Assembly (NCBI GenBank): GCA_002297045.1
Contig: DBJE01000010.1
Location: 29,761-93,760 of the forward strand
Direction: 5' to 3'
Length of the DNA: 64,000 bases
DNA from: Caryophanales bacterium UBA784
GTDB lineage: Bacteria; Bacillota_I; Bacilli_A; RFN20; CAG-288
Both the position numbers and the translations under genes were made by a program. Shown one piece after another: positions 8,266 to 17,508 of this stretch. Numbering within the stretch: position 1 is the stretch's first letter; every line of letters begins with the position of its first letter. The notes below the pieces were generated by a model. That model did no database searches. It worked only from the letters and a program-made list of their open reading frames with translations, and was not told the origin of the DNA.

Positions 8266-9798
8266 TGTATTGGTCCCCTTTCTCTCTGCATTATACAGGA
8301 TAGAAAAAGGATGGTCAAAGGAAAATGAAAGCAGGATTATTTCGCTTAAGCATTTCTATGACATAAAGGAATACGGGAGAAAGAACTGGCACACAAGACC
8401 AGCTGTGCTTCTCACAAAGTGGTTTATCTGATTTCGGTTAATGGACTTTGGAATAAATATGTCGGACAAAGCGGTAACGGGTAATCAAAGATCATTCCTC
8501 CATTTATTTGCGAGTAAGAAATGAGCAGGGATGGCTTTCTAGGTTGGTCTGACTTCTGTTTGATTTGCTTTTGAATTCTGAAAGCTCGTGCTTGTAATGG
8601 AAAGGCTGATCGTTGGAAAGAGTGTCTTTCTGCGCACAGAGGCGGGTGACGGGATTTGGGAGCTGATAGACGGCACGTCCTAAAAGCTAGCTCCTCTTTC
8701 AGCGTGTTTAGAAATGTATTTTTCCTGCGCCTTCCTCTTTGACAATAGGGCAATCTTGTGACACATTGATTAGTCATGCTGCCTTAGCAGCGTGTCTCAA
8801 CAACAGGTAGATAATCTTCCGCTTCAAGGAATAGGTTTAGAGGTAGCAGAATCTCTTCTGTTCTGCCAGGGAACGTCTTGTTGCAGCCTTGTATCTCCAT
8901 ATTGCTGATAGCTACTCTGGCTTCCTTCCTTTCCAGAAGCCAGTAGATGGCAGGAGCAAAAAAAGTTTCTCGGCCTCGTCAGGATGCCGAAGACAATTTT
9001 GGGAAAATATATCGGGATAGTCCTTCAGCGAACAGTGAGTTTCCGGTGTGAGGAGCAGGGAAGTTGTTGCCCGATTATCCTGAGGCTGGCCTCGGAACTC
9101 TATTGATAACATGAAAAATATGTCAAACCCAACGGAAAGCGATACTATTATTCATCCTTTTTCTTTTCCTTGAGTGTTTCGACTTTCTTCTTTCCTGTGG
9201 CAAGATGATGTCACTGAGAAAAAAGGATATTATGGGGAAAGCAAAAAAGATTGTAATAAAACGGAGACTGGTTATTTCCTATCTGTGTTCAATGTAAGCA
9301 GGAAAAACAAATGGATAATGTGTCAAGATTTTTCAGCACAAAAAAAGAACAGACTGTAATAGTAACATAGTGTAATCCAAATGCTGATTTTGCCAGACTT
9401 TTTTTAAAAAATCCTTTAATGAGGAAAAAATCAGAAAGACTGACAGCAAATAGGATGATGCTTTCCAAGGTAAGTTTTTCTTCCGGGGATTTTTCTATCT
9501 TTTGAACAGAAATGGAACAAGAAAGAACAAAAAAGATAAAAGATGTATTTAATAAAAGAAGTTGGCAACTTAATCTAAAGACTTATATCCTAATTTATAT
9601 TAGATATAGAAAACAATCTTATAATATAGAAAAATAAAGATCAATTTTTTCCGTTTTCATTTTGGATAGAAAAAAATCTACTATGGTTGTAAAAAACAAT
9701 AATCTTTTCTTTTTAAATGTAAGCGCTTGACCGGACTTCTTCGGAAAGATATTATTTTTCATGGCTGGCCCAAAGTCGCGAACATAAAGGAACTGAAA
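8266..9798. other. 1.5-kb region without a recognisable gene
   Basis: Frames are short and interrupted on both strands. The left part (8270-9130) has coding-like composition with stretches such as a minus frame at 9112-8912, but no motif is recognised and no frame has a good ribosome site. This suggests decayed genes. The right part (9130-9720) is AT-rich and probably carries the promoter of the glycosidase operon. No tRNA-like fold or complete insertion sequence was seen. Confidence 0.5.
9718..9731 (+). promoter_or_regulatory. LacI/CcpA-type operator upstream of the GH2 gene
   Basis: TGTAAGCGCTTGAC has the near-palindromic core AAGCGCTT and fits the cre consensus. It lies about 67 bp before the GH2 start and would place the glycosidase operon under carbon-catabolite or sugar-specific control. 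Confidence 0.6.
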
Positions 9799-12774
9799 AT
9801 GCGTAAGAAAAATATATGGTTTTTACTAACCCTTTCTCTCTCTTTATCTTTAGGATTGTCGGACTTATTGAAGCGAAAAACATCGAATTGCGAACCAAAT
9901 ATCAGTGATAAAGAAGATGGAGGAGCTCTGCTTGCCCAGAAGAGCAGTGTGGTCCAGTCTGGAGAACGGGAAATTGATTTCAACTACAATTGGTCATTCC
10001 AAAAGGGGAATCTACTCTCTGACAGACCTTATGAGAACTATTATGACGACTCGGCCTGGGAAAGCGTTAATCTTCCCTATGACTGGTCTATCTATGAAGA
10101 CTATGATCCACAGGTTTCTTCGGAAATCGGTCATCTTGCTGGCGGATACGGATGGTACCGCAAAGAATTCACCGTTCCTGATGCCCTGAAAGGAAAGAAA
10201 ATCACCATACACTTTGATGGTGTATATAGGGATTCCACTGTTTATGTAAATGGTAAAAAAGTCGGGAACTATCCAAATGGTTATGTGCCCTTCTCCTATG
10301 ACATTACCGACTATCTGAAATTCGGCGATAACGAAGTCAATGTCATTGCCGTAGAGGTCATCAATCTTTCCGACTATAACGGAAGCACAGCTCGCTGGTA
10401 TTCTGGTTCCGGCATCTACCGTGATGTCACTCTTCTTGTTCAGGATGCCCTCCACATCGATGAATTCGGCACTACCATCAATCTTCCCGACCTCAAGAAG
10501 AGCTATACGGAAAATCCAAAGGACTTCTCTGCAACGACTTCCGTCCTTATCCCTATCTCTAATGCCAGTAGCGAAGAAAAGACCTTCACTGTCCGGACCA
10601 CGCTTCTCGACTATAAGACCAAGGAGAAGGTCGGCGACTATTCTCTTTCTTCCCAAGAATACTCTCTTAAGCCTGGTGAAAAGAAGAAAATCGTCAATGA
10701 TCTTGCGGTCAAAAATCCTAAGAGGTGGTCCACGGAGCATCCCAATCTCTACTACATCCAGAGCGAGCTTTTAGAAGGCGATAAAGTCATCGAGACCCGC
10801 CTAGACCGCTTTGGCTATCGGTTCTTTGACTGGTTTAGCTATAAGGATGCCACGGAACGTGGAGCGAAAGGAGAGGGCTTCTTCCTTAACGGTGAGTTTG
10901 TCAACCTTAAAGGTGTCTGCAGGCATCACGACCAGGGCGCTCTTGGCGCCGTGGCGAATCCTACGGCCATCTACCGCCAAAGGCAGACAAGGAAGGATAG
11001 GGGGGTCAATTCCATCCGTATTACTCACAACGTTGCCGATTCCTCTCTTCTGCAGGCATGCGATGAAAGGGGATTTCTTGCCATCGAAGAGTTCTTCGAT
11101 TCCTGGTATTCGGCCAAGGCGGCCAACGATTTCTGGCGGTTCTTCGAAAAACAGGCAACACATCCTGATGCAAAGGAGGGACAGACCTGGGCAGAATTCG
11201 ATGTCCGTTCTGTCATCAAGAGGCATCGCAATTACCCATCTATTGTCAGGTGGTCCGTCGGAAACGAAATCTGGGACACCCATAATTTCAATGTCGGTTC
11301 TGCCGAACAGGCAAAGGGACTCAAGACCAGGAAAAACTTAGTTTCCTACTGCCATGAGTCGGATGTCGATGCCGAAGATGATAGCCGGTCTTCCGGACAG
11401 AGAAGATTTGTCACCATCGGACAGAATCAGTGGAAGGAAAGTGCAAGGCCGCTTCTTGCCGAACTCGATGCGGTCGGATACAACTATTGGTACAACCTCA
11501 ACTTCGGAAGCAAGTACGATGTTTCGGACTGGCGGTTCTATGGCTCGGAGACTTCTTCCGCAGTCAAATCGCGCGGATACTATCGCAAAGGCGGAGCCGA
11601 AAACTCCCAGCAGCTTAGGATGGAGGGAGTCGGAGACCAGTGCTCGAGCTTTGATAATTCCTCTGTCCCCTGGGGCGGAACGGCTTCCTATTATCTTAAG
11701 AGAATCCAGGAAAATAAGAGCGTCATCAACCAAGAAAGCACAAATTTCGGCGCAACACAGCTTTTCATGGCCGGCGAATATGTCTGGACCGGTTTTGATT
11801 ATCGGGGAGAGCCTACTCCGTGGAACCAGCTCCAGGGACGTAATCCGCACTCTTCCTTCTTTGGCATCGTCGATACTGCCGGTTTTGCAAAAGATGATTA
11901 CTACCTCTATCAGTCTCAGTGGATTGACGGAGAGAGTGATCCAAGGGTCCATATCGTCGGACACTATAACTGGGAAGACCCGGTTCTTCGTGCTCAAAGG
12001 CAGAATGAGGACGGATCGATTCCGATTAAGGTCTATTCCAATGCCGATGCCGTAGAGCTTTTCCTGCAAAAGCCCGGCGAAGAGGCGACCTCCTTAGGGC
12101 GGAAAGAGTTTGTCGAATACACCAAGACCAACCACAGCCTGATAAGCACGTATCAGCGGAGCAAGGATAGTCCGAACAAACTCTATCTGGAATGGAATAA
12201 CCTACCTCAATATGCCTATCAGGCAGGGACGAAGATAATTGCCAAAGCCTATAAGAAGGAAGCAAACGGAAGCTTCACCGAAATCCAGAGGGATGTCGAT
12301 AAGAGGGAGCGGAATCATCGGCAGAACGAAATCGTCACTTCTTCTACGCCTTATAAGGTCGTCCTCACTCCGGAAAAGAAGGAGAGGACTGCCGACGGGT
12401 ACGATCTCATCTACATTGATGCCGAAATCCAGGATAAGGATGGTAATTTCTGCCCTAATGCGGACAACCTGATCAACTTTGCCTATATCGGAGATGCCAA
12501 GGTCGCCCAAATCGAAGGAGTTGACAATGGCAATGCCGATTCCTGGGAACGGGCAAAGGATTATAACGGTTCCTGGCGCCGTCAGGCTTTTAACGGACGT
12601 GCACTTCTTATCGTCAAAGCCAAAAAGGATGCCGGAAGGTTCTCTATTCAGGCCACATCGACAGGCCTTATGGCTGATGTGACAACCCTCTTTGCCAAGG
12701 CCGGAGAGTCTCTTCCGACCGACAAAGAGCAGGTCGTCTACTACTATGCTCCGCAGAAGGAAAAAAACATATAA
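9799..12774 (+). CDS. Secreted glycoside hydrolase family 2 (beta-galactosidase-like)
   Basis: Exo-acting retaining glycosidase, 991 residues, with an N-terminal signal/anchor segment. The start at 9799 is chosen over a TTG at 9727 because AAAGGA lies upstream and the signal sequence (MRKKNIWFLL) begins here. Domains: sugar-binding jelly roll (about 50-220, ending in the family motif RWYSGSGIYRDV), an Ig-like domain, the TIM barrel (about 360-700), then an Ig-like C-terminal region. The acid/base is Glu490 in MWSVGNE; the likely nucleophile is Glu584 in YGSETSSAVKSRG. AGG-as-Met gives GVYMDSTVYVNG, KDMGVNSIRITHN, CDEMGFLAIEEFFD and IVMWS, while the catalytic-domain arginines are CGN. Substrate could be a beta-galactoside or beta-glucuronide. 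The next gene starts 12 bp later, one operon. Confidence 0.93.
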   Translation: MRKKNIWFLLTLSLSLSLGLSDLLKRKTSNCEPNISDKEDGGALLAQKSSVVQSGEREIDFNYNWSFQKGNLLSDRPYENYYDDSAWESVNLPYDWSIYEDYDPQVSSEIGHLAGGYGWYRKEFTVPDALKGKKITIHFDGVYRDSTVYVNGKKVGNYPNGYVPFSYDITDYLKFGDNEVNVIAVEVINLSDYNGSTARWYSGSGIYRDVTLLVQDALHIDEFGTTINLPDLKKSYTENPKDFSATTSVLIPISNASSEEKTFTVRTTLLDYKTKEKVGDYSLSSQEYSLKPGEKKKIVNDLAVKNPKRWSTEHPNLYYIQSELLEGDKVIETRLDRFGYRFFDWFSYKDATERGAKGEGFFLNGEFVNLKGVCRHHDQGALGAVANPTAIYRQRQTRKDRGVNSIRITHNVADSSLLQACDERGFLAIEEFFDSWYSAKAANDFWRFFEKQATHPDAKEGQTWAEFDVRSVIKRHRNYPSIVRWSVGNEIWDTHNFNVGSAEQAKGLKTRKNLVSYCHESDVDAEDDSRSSGQRRFVTIGQNQWKESARPLLAELDAVGYNYWYNLNFGSKYDVSDWRFYGSETSSAVKSRGYYRKGGAENSQQLRMEGVGDQCSSFDNSSVPWGGTASYYLKRIQENKSVINQESTNFGATQLFMAGEYVWTGFDYRGEPTPWNQLQGRNPHSSFFGIVDTAGFAKDDYYLYQSQWIDGESDPRVHIVGHYNWEDPVLRAQRQNEDGSIPIKVYSNADAVELFLQKPGEEATSLGRKEFVEYTKTNHSLISTYQRSKDSPNKLYLEWNNLPQYAYQAGTKIIAKAYKKEANGSFTEIQRDVDKRERNHRQNEIVTSSTPYKVVLTPEKKERTADGYDLIYIDAEIQDKDGNFCPNADNLINFAYIGDAKVAQIEGVDNGNADSWERAKDYNGSWRRQAFNGRALLIVKAKKDAGRFSIQATSTGLMADVTTLFAKAGESLPTDKEQVVYYYAPQKEKNI

Positions 12775-12786
12775 GGAAAACAAAGA

Positions 12787-15700
12787 ATGAAGAACACAAG
12801 AAAACATAAGATTCTGACTCTTGGCTGCCTTTCTCTTCTTGCCTTCAGGGGAACAAGGAGCGGAAACAGCAAGTCATCTGTTCCCGTCAGGATGAGGAAG
12901 AACGTGGCGAAAAGGGCAAATCAGGCTACCTTCTCTGCTTTGGCTCCTTTGGCGCCTGTCACCCTCGTTGCAACCGAGGACCCTTCCTCCCTTGTCTCTA
13001 AGCTTCCTTCTACCGTGAAGGGTTACTACAGTGACGGAACGGATAAGGATTTCCCAGTCACTTGGAATACACCTACAAAGGAGCAGACAAGTAAGGCCGG
13101 TACTTTCCTTCTTGAAGGAAACGTCAGGGTAGATACTACAAGTGTCAAAACCAGTATTTCGATTACCATTAAGACCGTCTATTCTGTCGGCCTTCCTGTT
13201 CAGAAGGTTCCTGTCGGATCGACCCTGAATAGGCCAAAGCAGGCGGCGGTCGTCTATTCCGACGGTTCCTATGAATTAAGGGATGCTGTATGGGATAAGA
13301 CGACTCTTCCTAAGACGGATAAGAAAGGCGAGTTCACCGTTAAGGGCTCCGTCACTTCCTTAGCCAAGGAATTCGAGGCCAAGGTCTCAGTCGTCGGACT
13401 GGAGTCTGCTCCGAAAAAGAGCATCAGCCAGGAAGCCACGGCAAGCATAGATTTTGTCAATTCCTGGGATGACAAAGGCATTCTCAATGACGGAAAATGG
13501 GATGGAAAAGGCCTTTCAAACTGGGAGACGCGTGAAGATACGAATAAAGATGGATACTATCACGCCAGTCTCACCTTTTCTGAGGCGAAAACGGATATTG
13601 TCAGTGTGACCGTTTATTACTGGACAGGTGAGAGTAATTGCAACGTTCCTAAGAATCAGATAATCGAAATCGACACAGACGGAAAAGGGAACTTTACTGA
13701 GCCGGAATATGATGTCCAGGTCGGAACCAAGAGTGCCAATGACGTCACTCCCTATACCTATGTGTTTAAAACTCCTGTTTCCGCAAAAGCCGTCCGGCTA
13801 GGATGGAACAATTCCGACGGAAGCGGAAACCAGAACGGAACATGGAGCAATATTTCCGAAATTGCCGTCAATGTCCTAAGCGGTGAAGTGACGAAATCGG
13901 AAGAAAATACTCTAAGCAGGATAAAAGTCAACGGCGTCAGAGTCGCTAACTATGATGCCTACCAGAATTCACATACGGTTTCCGTTCCTTATGCCACAAA
14001 GGAAATCAAGGTCGAATACGAAAAGGCCGATGAGGCGGAATATGTCCAAAGGATTGAGGGGGAAGCCGGAAAGACCTCATGGAAGATCGTTGTCTTTGAT
14101 GAAGGCAGGACCCGTGCTCCGAGAACCTATGAAATCTTTGTCAATAAGGATAGCCCGCTTCTTAAGAGCGTTTCCCTGTCTCTTGCCGGCAACGTAGATA
14201 GCCTGAAAGAGGGAGAACATGTCGATCTGGAAGTGAAAGGGACTGATGAGATCGGCGGCGATGTCACTTCTTCAAGGGCGAATGTCTCCTACCAGCTTTC
14301 AAATCTGACCGGCCAGGCCGAAATCAAGGGAAAGACGCTCTATGGTATCACTTCTGGCTATGTTGAGATTACAGCAACGATGGATTATAACGGAACTATT
14401 GTTTCTTCCGAGAAAAAGAAAGTTGCCATCAATCCAAGCGATATAAAGCGTATCCCTGTATCGGTTGAAAAGACTTCCGCTTCCTTCCACACCGGGGAGA
14501 CACCTTCTCTTCCGTCCACAGTAAATGTGACAAGGGATGACAGGTCTGTACGCGAATATCCGGTGACCTGGAATGTGATTCCTGAGAGCAGGAGGCAGAA
14601 GACAGGAAAATTCCAGATTCAGGGCATGGTCACGGGAACAACCCTTAGGGCAACCTGCGATGTCTCTGTCATCGGCAGCGGACGGGTCACCTATGGTTCG
14701 AAGCTTTCCGCCAAGGTCGGCAGTGTTCCCTCTCTTCCTAGCAAGTTACCCTATAGTCAGGATGCCTTAGGCAATCTTGTCTATGCTCCGGTCAGCTTTG
14801 ATTCCACCCGTTTTGTCAATGAGTTTTCCGCCTTAAAGGCAGGAGAGTATGCCACTGCCTGGTATCAATTCAGCAATGAGGGATGGAACACGATTGAATA
14901 TTATGCCGAAGAAGGTGGCAAAGACAGCACCGATTATGCCGATCGACAGAACGGATACAGGATTCCGGCTTCCTTTGCCTCGGCTTCCGGAGAGGGGACC
15001 GACAGGGCTTTCTCCGACGGAAAGAGTGTGGCGTGGAAATCCACTGACGATGACCCCAATCCCTATATCGGGTTTGTGTTCGGAAATACAGGAAACACCG
15101 AGAAAAAAGAAGTCAATAAGGCAGTCCTAAGCTTTGTAACCGGGGAATATTCTCTTCCCTCCTCGGTAAAGGTGCAGTATTATAGCGGTGAACTGACGGC
15201 TAGCGATCTGGATACCACGGCCTTTGACAAAGTGGAAAAGTCAACTTCCGAAAAGCTGAAACTTTCCGATTCGTTGTGGAAGGATGTCTCTAGCCAGCAG
15301 GGAAGCATTGCCGATAAGACTACCCTGACCTTCGATTCCGTCTCCACCTATGCCATCCGCTTCCTTTTGACGAAGGATGCGGGAAAGAACGTCTCGGTCA
15401 ACGACCTTGCCATCAGGGGAAGCCTCTTCGAGGAACAGACGACTGCCCCTAAGCTTTCTAAGCTGAATGTCAGAATCGGAGAGAAAGAGACAAATATCTA
15501 CGAGGAGGGAAAGGATGAATATAAGGTCCAGTATGACGGAAAGAGCCAAATCTCCTTTACCCCTGTCTTTGCCGATGGCGAATACGGATCCTACACGGTC
15601 TTAGGAGACACGGGAGACCATGTTGTCCGTATCACCCTGATATCCGCTGACGGAAAGGAAACCAAGACCATCATGGTCACCCTCGATAGGCCGGAGAGCG

Positions 15701-16152
15701 AATATAAGACAATTGCCTCAATCGAGCAGCCTTCGTCAAGGGAAGTGACAAAGGCCAAGGATGGCACTGAACTTAACCTGCCATCCAAGGTGAAAGTAAA
15801 CTACCTGGATGGGACAGACGAGGAACTTGGTGTGACATTCGATACCTCTCTCTACGGCGGAAAGAAGGGACGGTATACCTTCCAAGGCACGATTGACCGT
15901 CCGCTTAATGTTACCAATCCTCTCAGTCTAACTGTTTCCATCCAAGTCGACGTGAAGGAAGACTATCCAAAGGAAGTCATCACCAAGACGGAGACCAAGA
16001 CGGAAACCATCACCAAGACAGAAACAGTGACGAAGACCGAGAAAGTCTACAACCATGCTGCCGTTATCACACTTTCAGTCTTTCTTGGCATCTTTGTCCT
16101 TGCTACGAGGGGCTTAGGTGTGCTCTTCTTCCTGAAGAAGAAGGCGAAATAG
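12787..16152 (+). CDS. Large surface protein with Ig-like (Big_4-type) domains and C-terminal anchor
   Basis: A 1121-residue exported protein. After a signal sequence (hydrophobic to about residue 25, containing two AGG that read as Met) come at least four Ig-like modules with the pattern 'LPSxVxVxYxDG..xxxVTWxxxxxxxxxGxFxVxG' (about residues 70-120, 130-190, 560-620 and 990-1045). Between them is a galactose-binding/F5-8C-like stretch ('AVRLGWNNSDGSGNQNGTW', about 340-360) and cadherin-like segments. The end has a Lys-Thr-Glu stalk of repeated KTET units, one membrane helix and a Lys-rich tail: a membrane anchor without LPXTG. Co-transcribed with the GH2 gene, so it probably binds the same polysaccharide or is part of the same hydrolase. 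Could also be the accessory half of a split GH2 enzyme. Confidence 0.85.
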   Translation: MKNTRKHKILTLGCLSLLAFRGTRSGNSKSSVPVRMRKNVAKRANQATFSALAPLAPVTLVATEDPSSLVSKLPSTVKGYYSDGTDKDFPVTWNTPTKEQTSKAGTFLLEGNVRVDTTSVKTSISITIKTVYSVGLPVQKVPVGSTLNRPKQAAVVYSDGSYELRDAVWDKTTLPKTDKKGEFTVKGSVTSLAKEFEAKVSVVGLESAPKKSISQEATASIDFVNSWDDKGILNDGKWDGKGLSNWETREDTNKDGYYHASLTFSEAKTDIVSVTVYYWTGESNCNVPKNQIIEIDTDGKGNFTEPEYDVQVGTKSANDVTPYTYVFKTPVSAKAVRLGWNNSDGSGNQNGTWSNISEIAVNVLSGEVTKSEENTLSRIKVNGVRVANYDAYQNSHTVSVPYATKEIKVEYEKADEAEYVQRIEGEAGKTSWKIVVFDEGRTRAPRTYEIFVNKDSPLLKSVSLSLAGNVDSLKEGEHVDLEVKGTDEIGGDVTSSRANVSYQLSNLTGQAEIKGKTLYGITSGYVEITATMDYNGTIVSSEKKKVAINPSDIKRIPVSVEKTSASFHTGETPSLPSTVNVTRDDRSVREYPVTWNVIPESRRQKTGKFQIQGMVTGTTLRATCDVSVIGSGRVTYGSKLSAKVGSVPSLPSKLPYSQDALGNLVYAPVSFDSTRFVNEFSALKAGEYATAWYQFSNEGWNTIEYYAEEGGKDSTDYADRQNGYRIPASFASASGEGTDRAFSDGKSVAWKSTDDDPNPYIGFVFGNTGNTEKKEVNKAVLSFVTGEYSLPSSVKVQYYSGELTASDLDTTAFDKVEKSTSEKLKLSDSLWKDVSSQQGSIADKTTLTFDSVSTYAIRFLLTKDAGKNVSVNDLAIRGSLFEEQTTAPKLSKLNVRIGEKETNIYEEGKDEYKVQYDGKSQISFTPVFADGEYGSYTVLGDTGDHVVRITLISADGKETKTIMVTLDRPESEYKTIASIEQPSSREVTKAKDGTELNLPSKVKVNYLDGTDEELGVTFDTSLYGGKKGRYTFQGTIDRPLNVTNPLSLTVSIQVDVKEDYPKEVITKTETKTETITKTETVTKTEKVYNHAAVITLSVFLGIFVLATRGLGVLFFLKKKAK

Positions 16153-16175
16153 AAGAAATAAGAATCGACAAAGGA

Positions 16176-16205
16176 AAAGACCGTCCTGGCTACAGGGCGG
16201 TCTTT
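16176..16205 (+). terminator. Terminator of the GH2 operon
   Basis: AAAGACCGTCCT pairs with AGGGCGGTCTTT (one G-T pair) around a short loop, followed by a T-rich end. Confidence 0.85.
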
Positions 16206-16237
16206 CTGATGAAAAGAAGAAATCGGCTTTTGGAGAA

Positions 16238-17191
16238 TTACTCTTTCCGTAAAAGGGAAAGAACAGTTTCCTTTAATCCTTGATCAAAGGGGATTTCCGG
16301 ACTGAAATGAAGATCTTGCCTTATTTTCTCTGTGTCTAAGGCATAGCGCAAGTCATGGCCTTTTCTGTCCTTTGTAAACGTAATTTTCGAAGGTGAGTGC
16401 GGAAAGAATGAGAGAATCTTTCTCACGATGGAGAGGTTATCTAGTTCGTTATGCCCTCCAATATTATAGACTTCCCCGTCTTTTCCGTTTCTTATTATCC
16501 TGTCTATTGCTCTTCCATGGTCAAAGACATGGATCCAGTCCCGAATGTTCTTTCCGTTGCCGTATAAAGGAATATCTTCCCCTTTTTGCGCCTTTTCAAC
16601 GGCCAGTGGAATCAGTTTTTCGGGATACTGGTTTGGACCATAGTTATTCGAAGAACGGGAGATTGTGACGGGAAGAGAATAGGTGCGGTGGTAAGCTAAG
16701 ACGATGAGGTCTGCCGATGCCTTAGAAGCGGCATATGGGGAGGAGGGATAAAGAGGACTCTTCTCCGTAAACTTCTCTTTTGAGTCTAGTGGAAGGTCTC
16801 CGTAGACTTCGTCGGTGGAAATCTGGTGGAACCGTCTGACTCCATAGGCAAGGGAGGCGTCAAGGAGAGTAGCGGTCCCTAAGACATTTGTCTGAAAAAA
16901 CAGGCTTGGATTTTCAATTGACCGGTCGACATGGGTTTCTGCGGCAAAATTGACGACATAATCGAAACGTTCTCTTTCAAAGAGTGGGAAGACAAGGCCT
17001 CTGTCCGTGATGTCTCCTTTGACAAAGGAAAAGTTCGGTTTCTGTCTTACGGAAGAAAGATTGTTCCTGTTTCCGGCGTAGGTTAAGGAATCAAGGCAGA
17101 CAAAATAATCGTCCGGATAGTTTTCGACCATCCTAGAGAGAAAGTTCGATCCGATGAATCCGGCACCGCCGGTAACAAGAAAACGGGACAT
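16238..17191 (-). CDS. rmlB: dTDP-glucose 4,6-dehydratase
   Basis: Short-chain dehydrogenase that converts dTDP-glucose to dTDP-4-keto-6-deoxyglucose, 317 residues, full length. It has the NAD-binding TGGAGFIGSN at 7-16, 'LDSLTYAGN', the STDEVYGD segment, the catalytic YxxxK in YAASK, and 'NNYGPNQYPEKLIPL'. Conserved arginines in 'GNGKNIRDWIHV' and 'DRKGHDLRYALD' use CGG, AGA and CGC, while AGG falls at LSMMVENYP, AGNMNNL and AIDMIIRNG, which are Met/Leu sites. None of the companion genes (rmlA, rmlC, rmlD) is in the window, so the sugar made is unknown; they must lie elsewhere. Confidence 0.93.
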   Translation of the reverse strand: MSRFLVTGGAGFIGSNFLSRMVENYPDDYFVCLDSLTYAGNRNNLSSVRQKPNFSFVKGDITDRGLVFPLFERERFDYVVNFAAETHVDRSIENPSLFFQTNVLGTATLLDASLAYGVRRFHQISTDEVYGDLPLDSKEKFTEKSPLYPSSPYAASKASADLIVLAYHRTYSLPVTISRSSNNYGPNQYPEKLIPLAVEKAQKGEDIPLYGNGKNIRDWIHVFDHGRAIDRIIRNGKDGEVYNIGGHNELDNLSIVRKILSFFPHSPSKITFTKDRKGHDLRYALDTEKIRQDLHFSPEIPFDQGLKETVLSLLRKE

Positions 17192-17508
17192 GATGGATAC
17201 TTCTTTATTTTAAGGGATTCCATGAAAAAAGGGAAACTGAAGAAAATTCAAGGGATTGCTTTGCCTTCTCTCCGCTTTTATTCTTCCTGCTTTCCTATTC
17301 AAAATGGCAGTTTTACCCATATTCCGAAACGATATTCCCCTTAGGGAACCGACGTTTTGAATAAAAGAAAACCGACAAAATGAATAAATTAGATCCGATG
17401 TTTTGAATAAAATTTATTTGCCGACGGAAGATAGAGATTCTTTCTTTGTGACGATTGAATTCACTTGAAGTTTGAAAGAATCAGGTTTTCTCCCTCGCCA
17501 AGGAAACT
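17192..17508. other. Intergenic region between rmlB and the AAA ATPase gene
   Basis: No gene seen. It contains the left 65-bp repeat (17346-17410) and, just left of it, degenerate reverse-oriented relatives of its unit (for example TATTCAAAATGGCAG near 17297). Confidence 0.5.
17346..17410 (+). repeat. 65-bp flanking direct repeat, left copy (three 23-bp-spaced iterons)
   Basis: This sequence recurs at 18833-18897 in the same orientation with one mismatch (T versus C). Inside are three 16-bp units beginning CCGA and ending TGAATAA at 17349, 17372 and 17395, spaced exactly 23 bp. The copies bracket one gene, the AAA ATPase. Confidence 0.95.
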
